Shown: positions 26,550 to 35,512, counted from the first letter of the stretch. The stretch is 64,000 bases of DNA from UBA7672 sp963784415 (GCA_963784415.1 CAWARK010000001.1:1-64000); one strand, 5' to 3'. Numbers and translations: made by a program. Notes: a model not told the origin generated them from the letters alone.

Positions 26550-27190
26550 TTAGTGCGGTTGGTGCGAAGCCGACGCGCTGCCTGAAGCAGAGGCCGAACC
26601 CGAGACGGTGGCGCCCTTCGGGCTGGCATCCGCATTGCCCGAGGCAGAGCCGCCGCCATTGGCCTGCACGTTCGGCACGGAAGACTTGGCCTTGGCGGTC
26701 GCGTCGGCAGCTTTCTGCTTCGCGGTGTCGGTGGTGGAGCGAACCGCGCTGCGCGCCTGACCCGCAGCATTACGGCCTGCATCGACGGCGCCTGTCGCGT
26801 CGACATTGGCATTACCGCTCGCCTGGCCGCCGAGATCGACACCGGGCGCTCCGATCTGGCCGCCGCCATTGCCGCCGAGGCCCAGTTGGGGCGAAGGCGC
26901 GGCCGACACGGCTTGTTGTTTGGCAGCTTCAGCCTTGGCGGTGGCCGCAGCCTTGGCCTGTGCTGCACGCTCTTTCGTTCGCTGCGTCATGGTCGACGTC
27001 GTGCCGGTGATGCGATCCGTGCTGGCCGCGCCGCCCAGCGATCCTTGCGCCGATCCGGTCATCGCCGCCCGAGCGCCATCCGCCGAGATTGCCACCGACC
27101 ACCGCCACCACCCAGACCGAGCTGGGCGTTGGCGGGGAGGGCGGAGAGGGCGGCGAGGGTGATTCCGGCGATGAGGGCAGTGCGTTTCAT
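26550..27190 (-). CDS. Exported Ala/Gly/Ser-rich low-complexity protein (frame broken)
   Basis: A signal peptide MKRTALIAGITLAALSALPANA is followed by QLGLGGGG. The frame is broken in the Gly-rich part near 27095; one base restores a product of about 213 residues. The rest is low-complexity: an Ala/Lys/Gln helical stretch (RTKERAAQAKAAATAKAEAAKQQ), Gly-rich segments and a tail of Ser-Ala repeats ending SASASHQPH. No family recognised; composition resembles surface or matrix proteins. GGAG precedes the ATG. Divergent from the BlaI gene. Confidence 0.55.
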
Positions 27191-27350
27191 GGGGTGTCTC
27201 CTGTTTGGGGTCTTTCAACAGGGAGACGCTGAGCCCGCCGGTTATTCCGGTCGATCTGCAGAAATCGTCTACATCATTGAATACATGAGTATTTTATCTG
27301 AGGCGGTGCCCTGGATGATCCGGGCTATCTGCAGAAAAATCTCAGAGCCC

Positions 27351-27421
27351 AACTAGAAACCTAGTTGACGCCATATCGATAATCGGCAAAAACTGGACTC
27401 ACCTAAGGAACTAGTTGTTCC
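27351..27421. promoter_or_regulatory. Candidate BlaI-type operators and promoter
   Basis: AACTAGAAACCTAGTT (27351-27366) is a perfect 6-bp dyad overlapping a TTGACG -35-like box (27365-27370). GGAACTAGTTGTTCC (27407-27421) contains the palindrome AACTAGTT and outer arms GGAAC/GTTCC. The repeated AACTAG half-site just upstream of a BlaI-family gene suggests autoregulatory operators. Between them lies ATATCGATAAT (27373-27383), also found at 37899. Confidence 0.5.
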
Positions 27422-27513
27422 GGCAAACGGTCAGGACGCCGGTCCAGAAGAGCCAAGGGCTACAGAAGCACCAGAAGACCCGGACCACCGGGCCGCCAAA
27501 AGAGAAAAACGCC

Positions 27514-27909
27514 ATGCCGAAGCCACGTTCTGACGTTCTGACCGAAGCCGAACAGCGCATCATGCGGGTGCTGTGGGAGAGGGGGGAGGCGAGTGTGCGT
27601 GACGTTACCGACGCGCTCGAGCCGACCTATCCCGTCGCCTACAACACCGTGCTGACGCTCCTGCGCATCCTGACCGACAAGGACTATGTCCTGCCGCGCC
27701 AGGATGGGCGGGCCTTCATCTACAAGCCGACCGTTACGCGCGCCGAGGCGCGCTCCCGCGCGCTGCGCAAGGTGGTGTCGACCTTCTTCGAAGGATCGCC
27801 CAACGCCCTTGCGCAACATCTCATCAGAAGCGAGACCCTCAGCACGGATGAACTCCAGGCGCTGAAGGAAGAACTCGACAGCATCTCCCCGGAGGACGGC
27901 AATGACTGA
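27514..27909 (+). CDS. BlaI/MecI/CopY-family transcriptional repressor
   Basis: A 131-residue winged-helix repressor: LTEAEQRIMRVLWERGEASVRDV and the recognition helix YNTVLTLLRILTDKDYV are family hallmarks. Relatives are inactivated by proteolysis triggered by a BlaR1/MecR1 membrane sensor, and the next gene, overlapping by eight bases, encodes such an M56 protein. ATG 27514 (MPKPRSDVL) is the natural start; the frame is open a further 33 codons upstream into Gln/Lys-rich sequence. No beta-lactamase gene is nearby. Confidence 0.9.
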   Translation: MPKPRSDVLTEAEQRIMRVLWERGEASVRDVTDALEPTYPVAYNTVLTLLRILTDKDYVLPRQDGRAFIYKPTVTRAEARSRALRKVVSTFFEGSPNALAQHLIRSETLSTDELQALKEELDSISPEDGND

Positions 27910-30331
27910 CATGTCCCTCTCTCAAACACTGGTTGTTGGCCATCTCTGGCAGAGCGTCGCCATCGCGGCCGTGCTCGCCGGCGCGCTGATCATCGGCAAA
28001 CGCATGCGTGGCGGCACGCGCTACGGCCTTGGGGCTGCGGCCCTGCTGGCCAGCCTCGCCCTGCCGTTTGCGTCCTTCATTCCGGGCGAGACAATCGTCG
28101 CGGGCCTGCTCAAGCAGATGAATGCGCCGGTCAGCCTCGATAGCGCAGCGCCGACGACACATCTCGCCACGCTGCCGATTTCGGAAATTGCGGCGCGCGT
28201 AGCTCCCGCTCCGGCCGCCAAACCGATGACGCCGGTGAATTACAATGAGGCATCGCTCGGTTATGCATCCAGCGCGCTTGCCCCGGCTGCTGCTCAGGCT
28301 GCGCCTGTGGGCGCGGTGAAGGCCTCTGCGCCGCCATCGCTGTTCACCCTGCCGCAGATCCCGATGCCCGACATCGGCTTGCCGCTGCTCATCATCTGGC
28401 TCGGCGTCGCCGCTGTCCTGATCGGCCGCACCATTCGCGACCTCATCGCTGTCGAGCGTCTGGTCGCCCGCGCCAAGCCGGCTGACCTGCCGAAGGCGCT
28501 GCAGGCCCGCATGCAGGGCGTCCGCGTTGTCGTCAGCCCGGAAGCGCCCGGACCGATGGCTGCCGGCCTGCTGCATCCCGCGATCGTGCTGCCGGAATCC
28601 ATCGCGCTGGCTTCGCCCGGCATGGCCGCGCTGCTCGAGCACGAGCACGCCCACATCCGCCGCCGCGACATGCTTGCCGCGCTCGGCCAGCGCATCGTCC
28701 TCGCCCTGCTGTGGTGGAGCCCCGCGCTCTACTGGATCAGCCGCCGCATGGACGAAGAACGTGAAGTCGCCTGCGACGAAGCCGCTGTCGATCGCACGGG
28801 CGATGCCCGCGCCTTCGCCCGCTCGCTCACCACGCAGGCCGAGAACCAGCTCTGGGTGCGTGCGCCGCGCCTGGCCGTTGGCGCCATTGGTCCGCGCTCG
28901 CAGTTCAGCCGCCGCATCCGTCGCCTGATCGACATCGCGAAGACCGGTGGATCGCCCGCGAAATACTCGGGCCGTCTCGCCTTCGCTGGTCTCGCCGTTG
29001 TTGTCGGTGTCGCCGCGATGGTCACGCCGCGCTTCACGGCCGATGCCCAGCAGACGCAGGACAAGCCGATCGACCTGACGTCGAAGGACGCGAACGCCAA
29101 GGCCGAACTCAACACGGCTGAAGGCAAGCTCGATGGCGCCGCCCCGGGTTCGCACGACGACTTCAACTGGGACAGCAAGGATTGGGACGGCAAGGACTTC
29201 GCCGGTCTCGGCAAGGAAATCGAAGCGATGATGGCCGAGCTGGCGCCCCAGCTCAAAGCCCTCGGCGCCGAGTTCGGACCTGAGATGCAGGAAGAGTTCG
29301 CCGGACTGTCGACCGAGATGGCGGGCCTTGGCGTCGACATCTCCTCGATGATCACCCAGGACGTGATGGCGGAAATGCCGCGCATCATGGAAGAGGTCCG
29401 CCGCTCGCTCGAAGAAGCCGGGATCGACCCCGACCACATGGACGAGATGAAGGGCCTGTCGGCAAAGGACGCCGCGGAAGTCCGCGCCGCCATGCAGCAG
29501 GCGCGTGAAGAAATGAAGCACGCGCTCGGACCGGAACTGCAGGCCGAGATCCGTGCGTCGCTCGCCAAGGCGCGCGACGAGATCGCCAGCCATCGTGACG
29601 AGATCGCCGCGGCGATGAACCAAAGCCACGAAGGCATGGCCATCGCCCGTGAAGCGATCGCCGCCGCCCGCGCGGAAATGGATGCCGCCCGCGCTCGCGG
29701 TGACTTCAAGGTCATGGGCAAGGACGGCAAGATCAGCTTCGACTTCGGACCGGAAGTGATGGAACAGCTGCGCGCAGCTGGCCTGAACCTCGATCTCAAG
29801 GGCACGAAGATCAACTTCAACGGCCACCGCGATCGCAGCCTGATCGAAGCCGCCGACCAATGCGATGTTTCTGCGATCAACAAGCTGCTGGCTGACGGCA
29901 AGAACGATGCAAACATGCTGATCCCCGGCATGGGCACGGCCCTGATGGCCGCGACCGACTCCGAGTGCCTCGACGCCGCCCGCGTCCTCATCAACGCCGG
30001 CGCTGATGTCAATCGCGGTTTCCCGGGCAACGGTACGCCGCTGCAGATCGCGGTCGATCACGACAACAAGGCGCTCGTCGATCTGCTGCTGAGCCGTGGC
30101 GCCAACCCGAACGCGTCCTCGCCGGGCATGCCGGGCGCGCTCTTCCAGGCCATCGATCAGAGCAACTTCGACATCGTGAAGGCGCTGGTCGAAAAGGGCG
30201 CCAACATCAATCTCAAGTCGCCGATGTCCGGCATGCGCACGCCGCTCGACGCGGCCATCGACGAAGGCCAGGACGAGATTGTCGACTACCTGCGCGCCAA
30301 GGGCGCCAGGGAATCGGACAAACATCACTAG
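27902..30331 (+). CDS. M56 (BlaR1-type) membrane metallopeptidase with C-terminal ankyrin repeats
   Basis: An 809-residue predicted signal-transducing protease. Membrane helices occur near 10-30, 38-58 and 158-180. The zinc motif HEHAH is at 247-251, with REVACDEAAVD supplying the downstream acidic region. A fourth hydrophobic segment near 360-378 ends the M56 part. Residues about 400-620 are acidic and helical with many Met and Glu, and about 640-800 hold four to five ankyrin repeats (TALMAATDSECLDAARVLINAGADVN, in part). Where BlaR1 has a penicillin-binding domain, this protein has ankyrins, so the signal is probably not a beta-lactam. Forms an operon with the BlaI-type gene. Confidence 0.85.
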   Translation: MTDMSLSQTLVVGHLWQSVAIAAVLAGALIIGKRMRGGTRYGLGAAALLASLALPFASFIPGETIVAGLLKQMNAPVSLDSAAPTTHLATLPISEIAARVAPAPAAKPMTPVNYNEASLGYASSALAPAAAQAAPVGAVKASAPPSLFTLPQIPMPDIGLPLLIIWLGVAAVLIGRTIRDLIAVERLVARAKPADLPKALQARMQGVRVVVSPEAPGPMAAGLLHPAIVLPESIALASPGMAALLEHEHAHIRRRDMLAALGQRIVLALLWWSPALYWISRRMDEEREVACDEAAVDRTGDARAFARSLTTQAENQLWVRAPRLAVGAIGPRSQFSRRIRRLIDIAKTGGSPAKYSGRLAFAGLAVVVGVAAMVTPRFTADAQQTQDKPIDLTSKDANAKAELNTAEGKLDGAAPGSHDDFNWDSKDWDGKDFAGLGKEIEAMMAELAPQLKALGAEFGPEMQEEFAGLSTEMAGLGVDISSMITQDVMAEMPRIMEEVRRSLEEAGIDPDHMDEMKGLSAKDAAEVRAAMQQAREEMKHALGPELQAEIRASLAKARDEIASHRDEIAAAMNQSHEGMAIAREAIAAARAEMDAARARGDFKVMGKDGKISFDFGPEVMEQLRAAGLNLDLKGTKINFNGHRDRSLIEAADQCDVSAINKLLADGKNDANMLIPGMGTALMAATDSECLDAARVLINAGADVNRGFPGNGTPLQIAVDHDNKALVDLLLSRGANPNASSPGMPGALFQAIDQSNFDIVKALVEKGANINLKSPMSGMRTPLDAAIDEGQDEIVDYLRAKGARESDKHH

Positions 30332-30355
30332 TCAGACACGATCCACCGACAGAGC

Positions 30356-30386
30356 GCCGGTCTGCACCCCGCAGGCCGGCGTTTTT
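30356..30386 (+). terminator. Intrinsic terminator of the BlaI/M56 operon
   Basis: GCCGGTCTGC and GCAGGCCGGC pair around ACCCC with one G-T wobble, followed by GTTTTTGTTTT. A classical Rho-independent terminator 25 bases after the M56 stop. Confidence 0.85.
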
Positions 30387-30416
30387 GTTTTGATGCTTAC
30401 GCATTCGCGTTTCCCA

Positions 30417-30533
30417 CTCATCCCGACGAACGTCGGGATCCAGGAAGTACAGGGCGACGCGCGGGGACTTGAAGCGTCAGGCCCGGAACAAGGCGAAGCG
30501 TCAGCTCTGGGTCCCGACGTTCGTCGGGACGAG
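30417..30533. repeat. REP-like inverted repeat pair
   Basis: Two 27-base copies in opposite orientation (30417-30443 and 30507-30533) match at 25 of 27 positions. Each has the core TCCCGACGAACGTCGGGA or its complement, itself a palindrome. They lie in the gap between the M56 terminator and the convergent terC gene. Confidence 0.7.
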
Positions 30534-30556
30534 CGGGCATGTCGGTCGCGGCTGCC

Positions 30557-31276
30557 CTAATGCACAGCCGCCGGTGGCGCCTGTCCCAGCGGGCAGTGCT
30601 CGCCGATCACCGTGCCGCCGAACCAGCCTGGGTTGCAGTCGTACACCTGGAGAATGCCGTCATACATCATGTGCAGCGCCACGAAGAGAATGATGGCGAG
30701 GCCGACATAGGCGATCCAGCGATGCTTGTGCAGCAGGCGCGCGATGAAGGTCGCGGCGACGCCCATCAGGATCACCGAGAGGCTGAGGCCGAAGATCAGG
30801 ATGATCGGGCTGTGTCCGTTGGCGGCGCCAGCGACGGCGAGCACGTTGTCGAGCGACATCGAGACATCGGCGACGATGATCTGGATGACGGCGTCGCGCA
30901 GCGACTTCTTCTTGCCGATGGGCTGGCCGCCAATCTTGCCGTCACCGTCGAGATCCACGCCGGTGAGCGCTTCCTCGTCGAGTTGATGGGGCGTGCGCAG
31001 TTCGCGCCACATCTTCCAGCAAACCCAGAGAAGCAGCACGCCGCCTGCGAACAGCAGGCCGATCACCATCAGGAGCTGGGTCGCGACGAGCGCGAAACCG
31101 ATGCGCAGCAGCGTCGCCGCCAGGATGCCGATCAGGATCGCCTTGCCGCGTGTCTCCTTGGGCAGGCCCGCCGCCGCAAGCCCGATGACCACGGCGTTGT
31201 CGCCCGCCAGCACCAGATCGATCATGATGATGGAGAAGAAGGCTGTCACCGTTTCCGGCGAAAACAGGTCGGGCAA
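30557..31276 (-). CDS. TerC-family membrane protein
   Basis: A 239-residue integral membrane protein of the TerC/YjbE group, which includes manganese exporters. Signature acidic motifs are IDLVLAGDNAVVIGLA in helix 1 and VADVSMSLDNVLAVAG in the repeat, placing Asp/Asn in the membrane. Seven or so helices are visible. The cytoplasmic loop between the halves contains DLDGDGKIGG, an EF-hand-like calcium-binding pattern. Metal transport is inferred from the family; the substrate is not shown. Stands alone, convergent with the M56 gene. Confidence 0.87.
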   Translation of the reverse strand: MPDLFSPETVTAFFSIIMIDLVLAGDNAVVIGLAAAGLPKETRGKAILIGILAATLLRIGFALVATQLLMVIGLLFAGGVLLLWVCWKMWRELRTPHQLDEEALTGVDLDGDGKIGGQPIGKKKSLRDAVIQIIVADVSMSLDNVLAVAGAANGHSPIILIFGLSLSVILMGVAATFIARLLHKHRWIAYVGLAIILFVALHMMYDGILQVYDCNPGWFGGTVIGEHCPLGQAPPAAVH

Positions 31277-31424
31277 GACGAGGCTCCTCTGGCCGGGCGT
31301 GGGGACCGGCGACGCGCCACCATTACCGGCTTCAGCGCGTTTTCAAGTGGCTGCGTGATGATGTGGGGCGCAGAAGACAAAAACCTTTTGGCCTGCGCTG
31401 CGCCGCAGCAGCTTGTCCTGAATC

Positions 31425-31454
31425 AAAAAGCGCTCCCCCGTGAGGAGGAGCGCT
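31425..31454 (-). terminator. Intrinsic terminator of the 31477-32576 gene
   Basis: On the minus strand AGCGCTCC pairs with GGAGCGCT and is followed by TTTTT. It lies 22 bases beyond the stop of the minus-strand gene. Confidence 0.8.
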
Positions 31455-31476
31455 CGATGATTACTTTGCAGTGTGG

Positions 31477-32576
31477 CTAGTTCTTCTTGGGCTTGCCCTT
31501 GGCAGGCTTGGTTGCCTTGGCGGCGGCTTCGCGGGCCGCTTCAGCTTCGATCTCACGCTCGCCGGAGAGAATGCCGGGCAGGGCGTGGTTGCCTTCATGG
31601 CAGGCGTATTCGAACAGCGGTGCGCCCAGCGGGTGGAATTCGTACTCGCCGCCCCACGGCTTCTCCCACATCGTCGGATCTTCGACGGAGAAGCTGTAGT
31701 ACAGGCGGTCTGCCGCGGTACGCTTGAAGCGCTCGGTGACTTTCAGGTTTTCCCACGAGCCAGCGAACTGCTGCGAGCGCGGGATGTTGGTGGTTTCGAC
31801 GACCAGCGTGTCGCCGTCCCACCAGCCGATCGAATCGCCGAAGTACGGACGAAGGCCATCCGCACGGTGCTTGGCGTTCAGTTTCACGATGCGCGCGTCG
31901 TGGTTCATCTCGACGGTGATCGCCACGAAGTCCGGCGTCTGCACGATCTGATAATTGTTGTTGTAAAAGCCGTTCGCCAGCATCGGCGGTCCGCCATTGC
32001 GGCCGAACGAGACGATGCAACGCTCGCCAGCCGAGCGACGCTCATAGCTGTCGAACGCGCCGGAGCCCGGCGGCATCTGCGGGGCGGGGGCGACGGCAGC
32101 GCCCGGCTTGCGCGGCGGGAACTGGCCGTTCGGGGTGGTGAGAACCGAGGTGCGGCCTTCGCCGTCACGCGCATGACGTTGTTGCCCGGGTCGAGCCAGC
32201 CGCGGTTGTAGCCGCCGACGCCGCCGCCGGCCGCCTTGAATTCAGGGCGCTCGATGGTGGTCTTGGCGACAAAGGTGGCCGATGCGTTCGGGTCGGTCGG
32301 GGCGTCGCCCTCGGCGATCTCGATCTGCACGTCGTCTTCCAGCTTTTTCACTTCGGCTTCGGAATAGGCCAGCTTCTCGCCCAGCGCGGGCGGGCGGGTC
32401 AGCGGCGTGAGGGAGGCGTTGCTCCATACGCTCTGCATGTCAGGCTGGCCGAAGGACGTGCGCGGGGCCTTGTATTCTGCGGCGCCGGCAGCGGCCGGTG
32501 CGGGGGTCGTCTGGGCCTGGGCGAGGCCGCTGGTCGCAAGAGCGGTCCCGACGGCGAGGAAAAGAGCAAGTCTCAA
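31477..32576 (-). CDS. Exported protein of unknown function, paralogue of the 15552-16532 gene (frame broken)
   Basis: Signal peptide MRLALFLAVGTALATSGLAQAQ, mature start PRTSFGQPDMQSVWS. Shared with the paralogue are NNNYQIVQTPDF, FGDSIGWWDGDTLVVET, VTERFKR and FEYACHEGNHALPG. The frame breaks at 32161-32164; inserting one G gives VTGGEGRTSVLTTPNGQF and about 366 residues. The C-terminus is Ala/Lys-rich (AKGKPKKN). Function unknown. A homopolymer indel is likely. Confidence 0.75.
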
Positions 32577-32891
32577 GGCGGCCTCCGGTAGTTTCTATCT
32601 TACGCCACGTCATCGCGGCATGTCGGTCGTTCTAATGTTAACCCGGGGGCCCCGGCAATGGTGCAACGGCCTGCCCTTTGGTCACATCTTCGCATGCTGG
32701 CGCGAGCGGAATGCGACCACGGAACCCACATTGTGGGCAAAACTGTCCCACGCCTTGACTTTAGGGCCGTAATCCTGTTTTTGCCCGCTTCCGCGCCCGA
32801 AAGGGCCGGACATTACGGATGATGCGTGTACCGCCGTTGAGATCGCGAGGGCCATAGGGGTCCCGCCGGGGCGCATCGAAGAAGAGGCACT
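32577..32891. other. Intergenic region between divergent genes
   Basis: No gene seen. It should contain the rpsD promoter and that of the minus-strand exported-protein gene. A TTGACT box (32755-32760) lacks a convincing -10 partner, and CCCACATTGTGGG (32725-32737) is a small hairpin. An S4-type leader could not be identified. Confidence 0.4.
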
Positions 32892-33510
32892 ATGTCCAGG
32901 CGTCAGAACGCTAAGTACAAACTCGACCGCCGCGTTGGTGAAAACGTCTGGGGTCGTCCCAAGTCCCCGATCAACAAGCGCCAGTCCCGCCCCGGCCAGC
33001 ACGGCGCCCGCCGCGCCAACAAGCCGTCGGATTTCGGCATCCAGCTGATGGCCAAGCAGAAGCTCAAGGGCTTCTACGGCGACATCACGGAAAAACAGTT
33101 CCGCAAGACCTATGAAGAGGCCTCGCGCCGCGTCGGCAACACCGCCGAGCTGCTGGTCGGCCTCCTCGAGTCGCGCCTCGACACGGTTGTGTACCGCTCG
33201 AAGTTCGTGCCCGACGATCTTCGCGGCCCGCCAGTTCGTGAACCACGGCCACGTCACGCTGAACGGCAAGAAAGCCAACATCGCCTCGATGATGGTGAAG
33301 CCGGGCGACATCGTCCAGGTCCGCGAGCGTTCGCGCAACATGGCGCTGGTGATCGAAGCCATGGGCTCGGCCGAGCGTGAAGTTCCGGAATACATCGAAG
33401 TCGACCAGAAAGCCGGCACGGCGAAATTCGTCCGCATGCCCGCCCTGTCGGACATCCCGTACGCCGCGCGTATGGAACCGAACCTCGTGGTCGAATTCTA
33501 CTCGTCGTAA
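32892..33510 (+). CDS. rpsD: 30S ribosomal protein S4 (frame broken)
   Basis: Primary 16S rRNA-binding protein of the small subunit. The N-terminus MSRRQNAKYKLDRRVGENVWG and the KRQSRPGQHG segment are typical of alphaproteobacterial S4; the S4 RNA-binding domain follows (LLESRLDTVVYRSKFVP, FVNHGHVTLNGKKANIAS). The frame breaks at 33213: removing one G restores SKFVPTIFAARQFVNHG and exactly 205 residues, the normal size. Because S4 is essential, the break is almost certainly a sequence error. GAAGAGG precedes the ATG. Confidence 0.95.
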
Positions 33511-33536
33511 GACGCGCCAATCCAAGAACACTAGAG

Positions 33537-33562
33537 AGGGCGGCCTGGAAACGGGCCGCCCT
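33537..33562 (+). terminator. Terminator of rpsD
   Basis: AGGGCGGCC (33537-33545) and GGCCGCCCT (33554-33562) are perfect arms, followed by TTCGCTTT. Confidence 0.75.
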
Positions 33563-33638
33563 TTCGCTTTGTGGCGCTGCAGTCCCGTGTTGGCCGAAAT
33601 CGCGTCGCTGATAATCTCGCGTGATACGAGGGACGGTG

Positions 33639-34196
33639 ATGCCGAGACGTTTGGTTGCACTTTTGGTCGCTGCTTTGCTTTCAGCAAACGCCACAGCCCA
33701 ATCACCATCCGGCGACGGGAGGCTGATGGGAAAGGGCTTCATTGGGCCTGTGAAGCAGGGGTGGACGCTCGCCGACTTCCTCTCGCTGAATCGCCCGGTT
33801 GAAAAGCGCGATGCATTCATGGAGACCGAGCCGCTTCATGTCTACACAATGAAAATGGACGACCAGAGCGCCATTTCGCTTTTTGTGTGGGCAGACAACG
33901 ACGACGCCTTTGAAGTCAGCACAAGCTCCCCGGGCTTCGTAACAAAGGAAGGCGCACGCGTTGGCGATACGCTTGCAACGCTACGCAAGATCTATCCAAA
34001 AGGACAGTTTTCCAAAGGATCCGAGGAAGGTCCCTGGATGTCATTCAGACCATACGGTCCCGTATCCGTCCGCAAAGACAACCTGTCTTTCGAATTTGAT
34101 ACCCATAGCATTTCCTACGAGTGCCTAGCCAACGATCGTGGCTGTCCTGATTTTTCCGAGATGAAATCGCAGAGCGCGGAAATTCATTGGTGGTAA
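33639..34196 (+). CDS. Exported protein of unknown function, paralogue of the 34885-35436 gene
   Basis: A 185-residue protein with signal peptide MPRRLVALLVAALLSANATAQ. The mature region shares GKGFIGPV, GWTLADFLSL, ETEPLHVYT, ISLFVWADND, FVTKEGARVGDTLATLRKIYP and YECLANDRGCPDFSEMKSQ with the protein at 34885. Two Cys near the C-terminus, conserved in both, may form a disulfide. No named domain recognised. It lies after rpsD but beyond its terminator. Confidence 0.75.
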   Translation: MPRRLVALLVAALLSANATAQSPSGDGRLMGKGFIGPVKQGWTLADFLSLNRPVEKRDAFMETEPLHVYTMKMDDQSAISLFVWADNDDAFEVSTSSPGFVTKEGARVGDTLATLRKIYPKGQFSKGSEEGPWMSFRPYGPVSVRKDNLSFEFDTHSISYECLANDRGCPDFSEMKSQSAEIHWW

Positions 34197-34218
34197 CTGT
34201 TTGCACCGCAAGGAAGTG

Positions 34219-34728
34219 TCAGGGCGTCTTTGCGAGCTGCCGTTCGTAGTCTGCACTATCGAAGCTGCCGATTGATTCCGCCACCAGTCCATCGGCGCCG
34301 AACTTCCAGGACTCGCGGCCGCTGATTTTTACGGGTGCGCCCGTGCCGCCCGGGCCTGTATTCTTCCCGGTCAGTGTCCATTCGAAGATTGTGCGATCGC
34401 CTTCGTCATGGGTCCGGTCGTTGGTGACGCGCAGGTCGGGAAAAGCGGTCATGAAGCCTTGCGCCGATGCCGTGATGGCCTCGCGCCCGACGGACGGCGC
34501 GCCGTCATTGATCTTGAGTGAACCAGCCTCCGAGAAGAAGGACGCTACGCTGACGGCGTTCTGGCTCGACCACGCTTCGGCGTAACGGTTTGCAAAGTCC
34601 TGTCGATCTGATGGCATGGCGGCCTCTTGAACGATCGGCGTTGGCGGCGGAGGTTCGGCGGCGGGCGTACAGCCGCCAAAGGTGACGACGACAGACAAAG
34701 CGATGCCGACGAGCGGAAGCTTCAACAT
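34219..34728 (-). CDS. SnoaL-like (NTF2 fold) lipoprotein
   Basis: A 169-residue lipoprotein: signal MLKLPLVGIALSVVVTFGGC with acylated Cys at 20, a Pro-rich linker, then a SnoaL/NTF2-like domain (FANRYAEAWSSQNAVSVASFFSE, AFPDLRVTNDRTHDEGDRTIFEWTLTGKNTG in part). Polyketide-cyclase-like folds bind small hydrophobic ligands; the ligand is unknown. It sits on the opposite strand between two paralogous exported-protein genes. Confidence 0.8.
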   Translation of the reverse strand: MLKLPLVGIALSVVVTFGGCTPAAEPPPPTPIVQEAAMPSDRQDFANRYAEAWSSQNAVSVASFFSEAGSLKINDGAPSVGREAITASAQGFMTAFPDLRVTNDRTHDEGDRTIFEWTLTGKNTGPGGTGAPVKISGRESWKFGADGLVAESIGSFDSADYERQLAKTP

Positions 34729-34884
34729 TCGTGTTCCTCTTGTCGGATCACGCTTCCACCCGTGCGCATGAAAGTCAATTTGGTCCGCCTCCCGCGAATT
34801 TTCGATCTTTCGGATTCAGGGGCTGCGTGTCCGCATTGCCGCCCTTGGGTCTCCTGTTAGTCTTGTGATGTCGGGGAGAGGGGC

Positions 34885-35436
34885 ATGCTCAAACAGATCC
34901 TACTTGCAGCCATGTTGCTGGCGGCCAGCCCGGCCGTTGCGCAGCCGGCCGCGCCTGGTCCGCTCCTGATGGGAAAAGGCTTCATCGGCCCCGTGCAGCG
35001 CGGATGGACGCTGGCCGATTTTCTTTCGCTCGGTTTACCGTTGGAGAGGAAAGATGGGCTGCTCGAAACCGAACGTCTCCACGTCTACACAGCGAAACTC
35101 GACAATCAGTATTCGATTTCGTTGACTGTCTGGGCAGATAACGATGGTTCGATATCCGTCAGCTCCAGATCGCCGGCATTCGTTACCCGCGAAGGCGCGC
35201 ATGTAGGGTCCACGCTTGCAGAGCTTCGCAGGACTTATCCGCGTGGCGAATTCTCGAAGGATGTTGGGGAGGCGCCCTGGCTCGTCTTCTTGCCCTTTGG
35301 GCGTAGCGGCGGGTCCAACAGCAACCTGACTTTCTACTTTGATACGACAGGAATCCCTTACGAGTGCTTCGAATCCGATCGCAATTGCCCCGATTTCTCC
35401 AGCATGAAATCGCAGGAGGTGATGCTGGAATGGTGA
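34885..35436 (+). CDS. Exported protein of unknown function, paralogue of the 33639-34196 gene
   Basis: A 183-residue protein with signal peptide MLKQILLAAMLLAASPAVAQ. It follows the same plan as the gene 700 bases upstream: GKGFIGPVQRGWTLADFLSL, LETERLHVYT, ISLTVWADND, FVTREGAHVGSTLAELRRTYP and YECFESDRNCPDFSSMKSQ. The pair is a local duplication now separated by the SnoaL-like gene. GGAGAG precedes the ATG. Confidence 0.78.
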   Translation: MLKQILLAAMLLAASPAVAQPAAPGPLLMGKGFIGPVQRGWTLADFLSLGLPLERKDGLLETERLHVYTAKLDNQYSISLTVWADNDGSISVSSRSPAFVTREGAHVGSTLAELRRTYPRGEFSKDVGEAPWLVFLPFGRSGGSNSNLTFYFDTTGIPYECFESDRNCPDFSSMKSQEVMLEW

Positions 35437-35512
35437 GGCGTTCGCCCATCAGGCGAACGCAAGACGCGCGCCAATCCCGCGCTAGCCTTGCTTCAAGCCG
35501 CAGGAGCGCCCC

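Noticed and set aside
27839..30328. An 829-codon open frame opposite the M56 gene
   Set aside because: Antisense shadow; low-complexity, no family features.
31277..31476. A yybP-ykoY manganese riboswitch before terC
   Set aside because: I looked for the characteristic conserved loops on the minus strand upstream of 31276 and did not find them.
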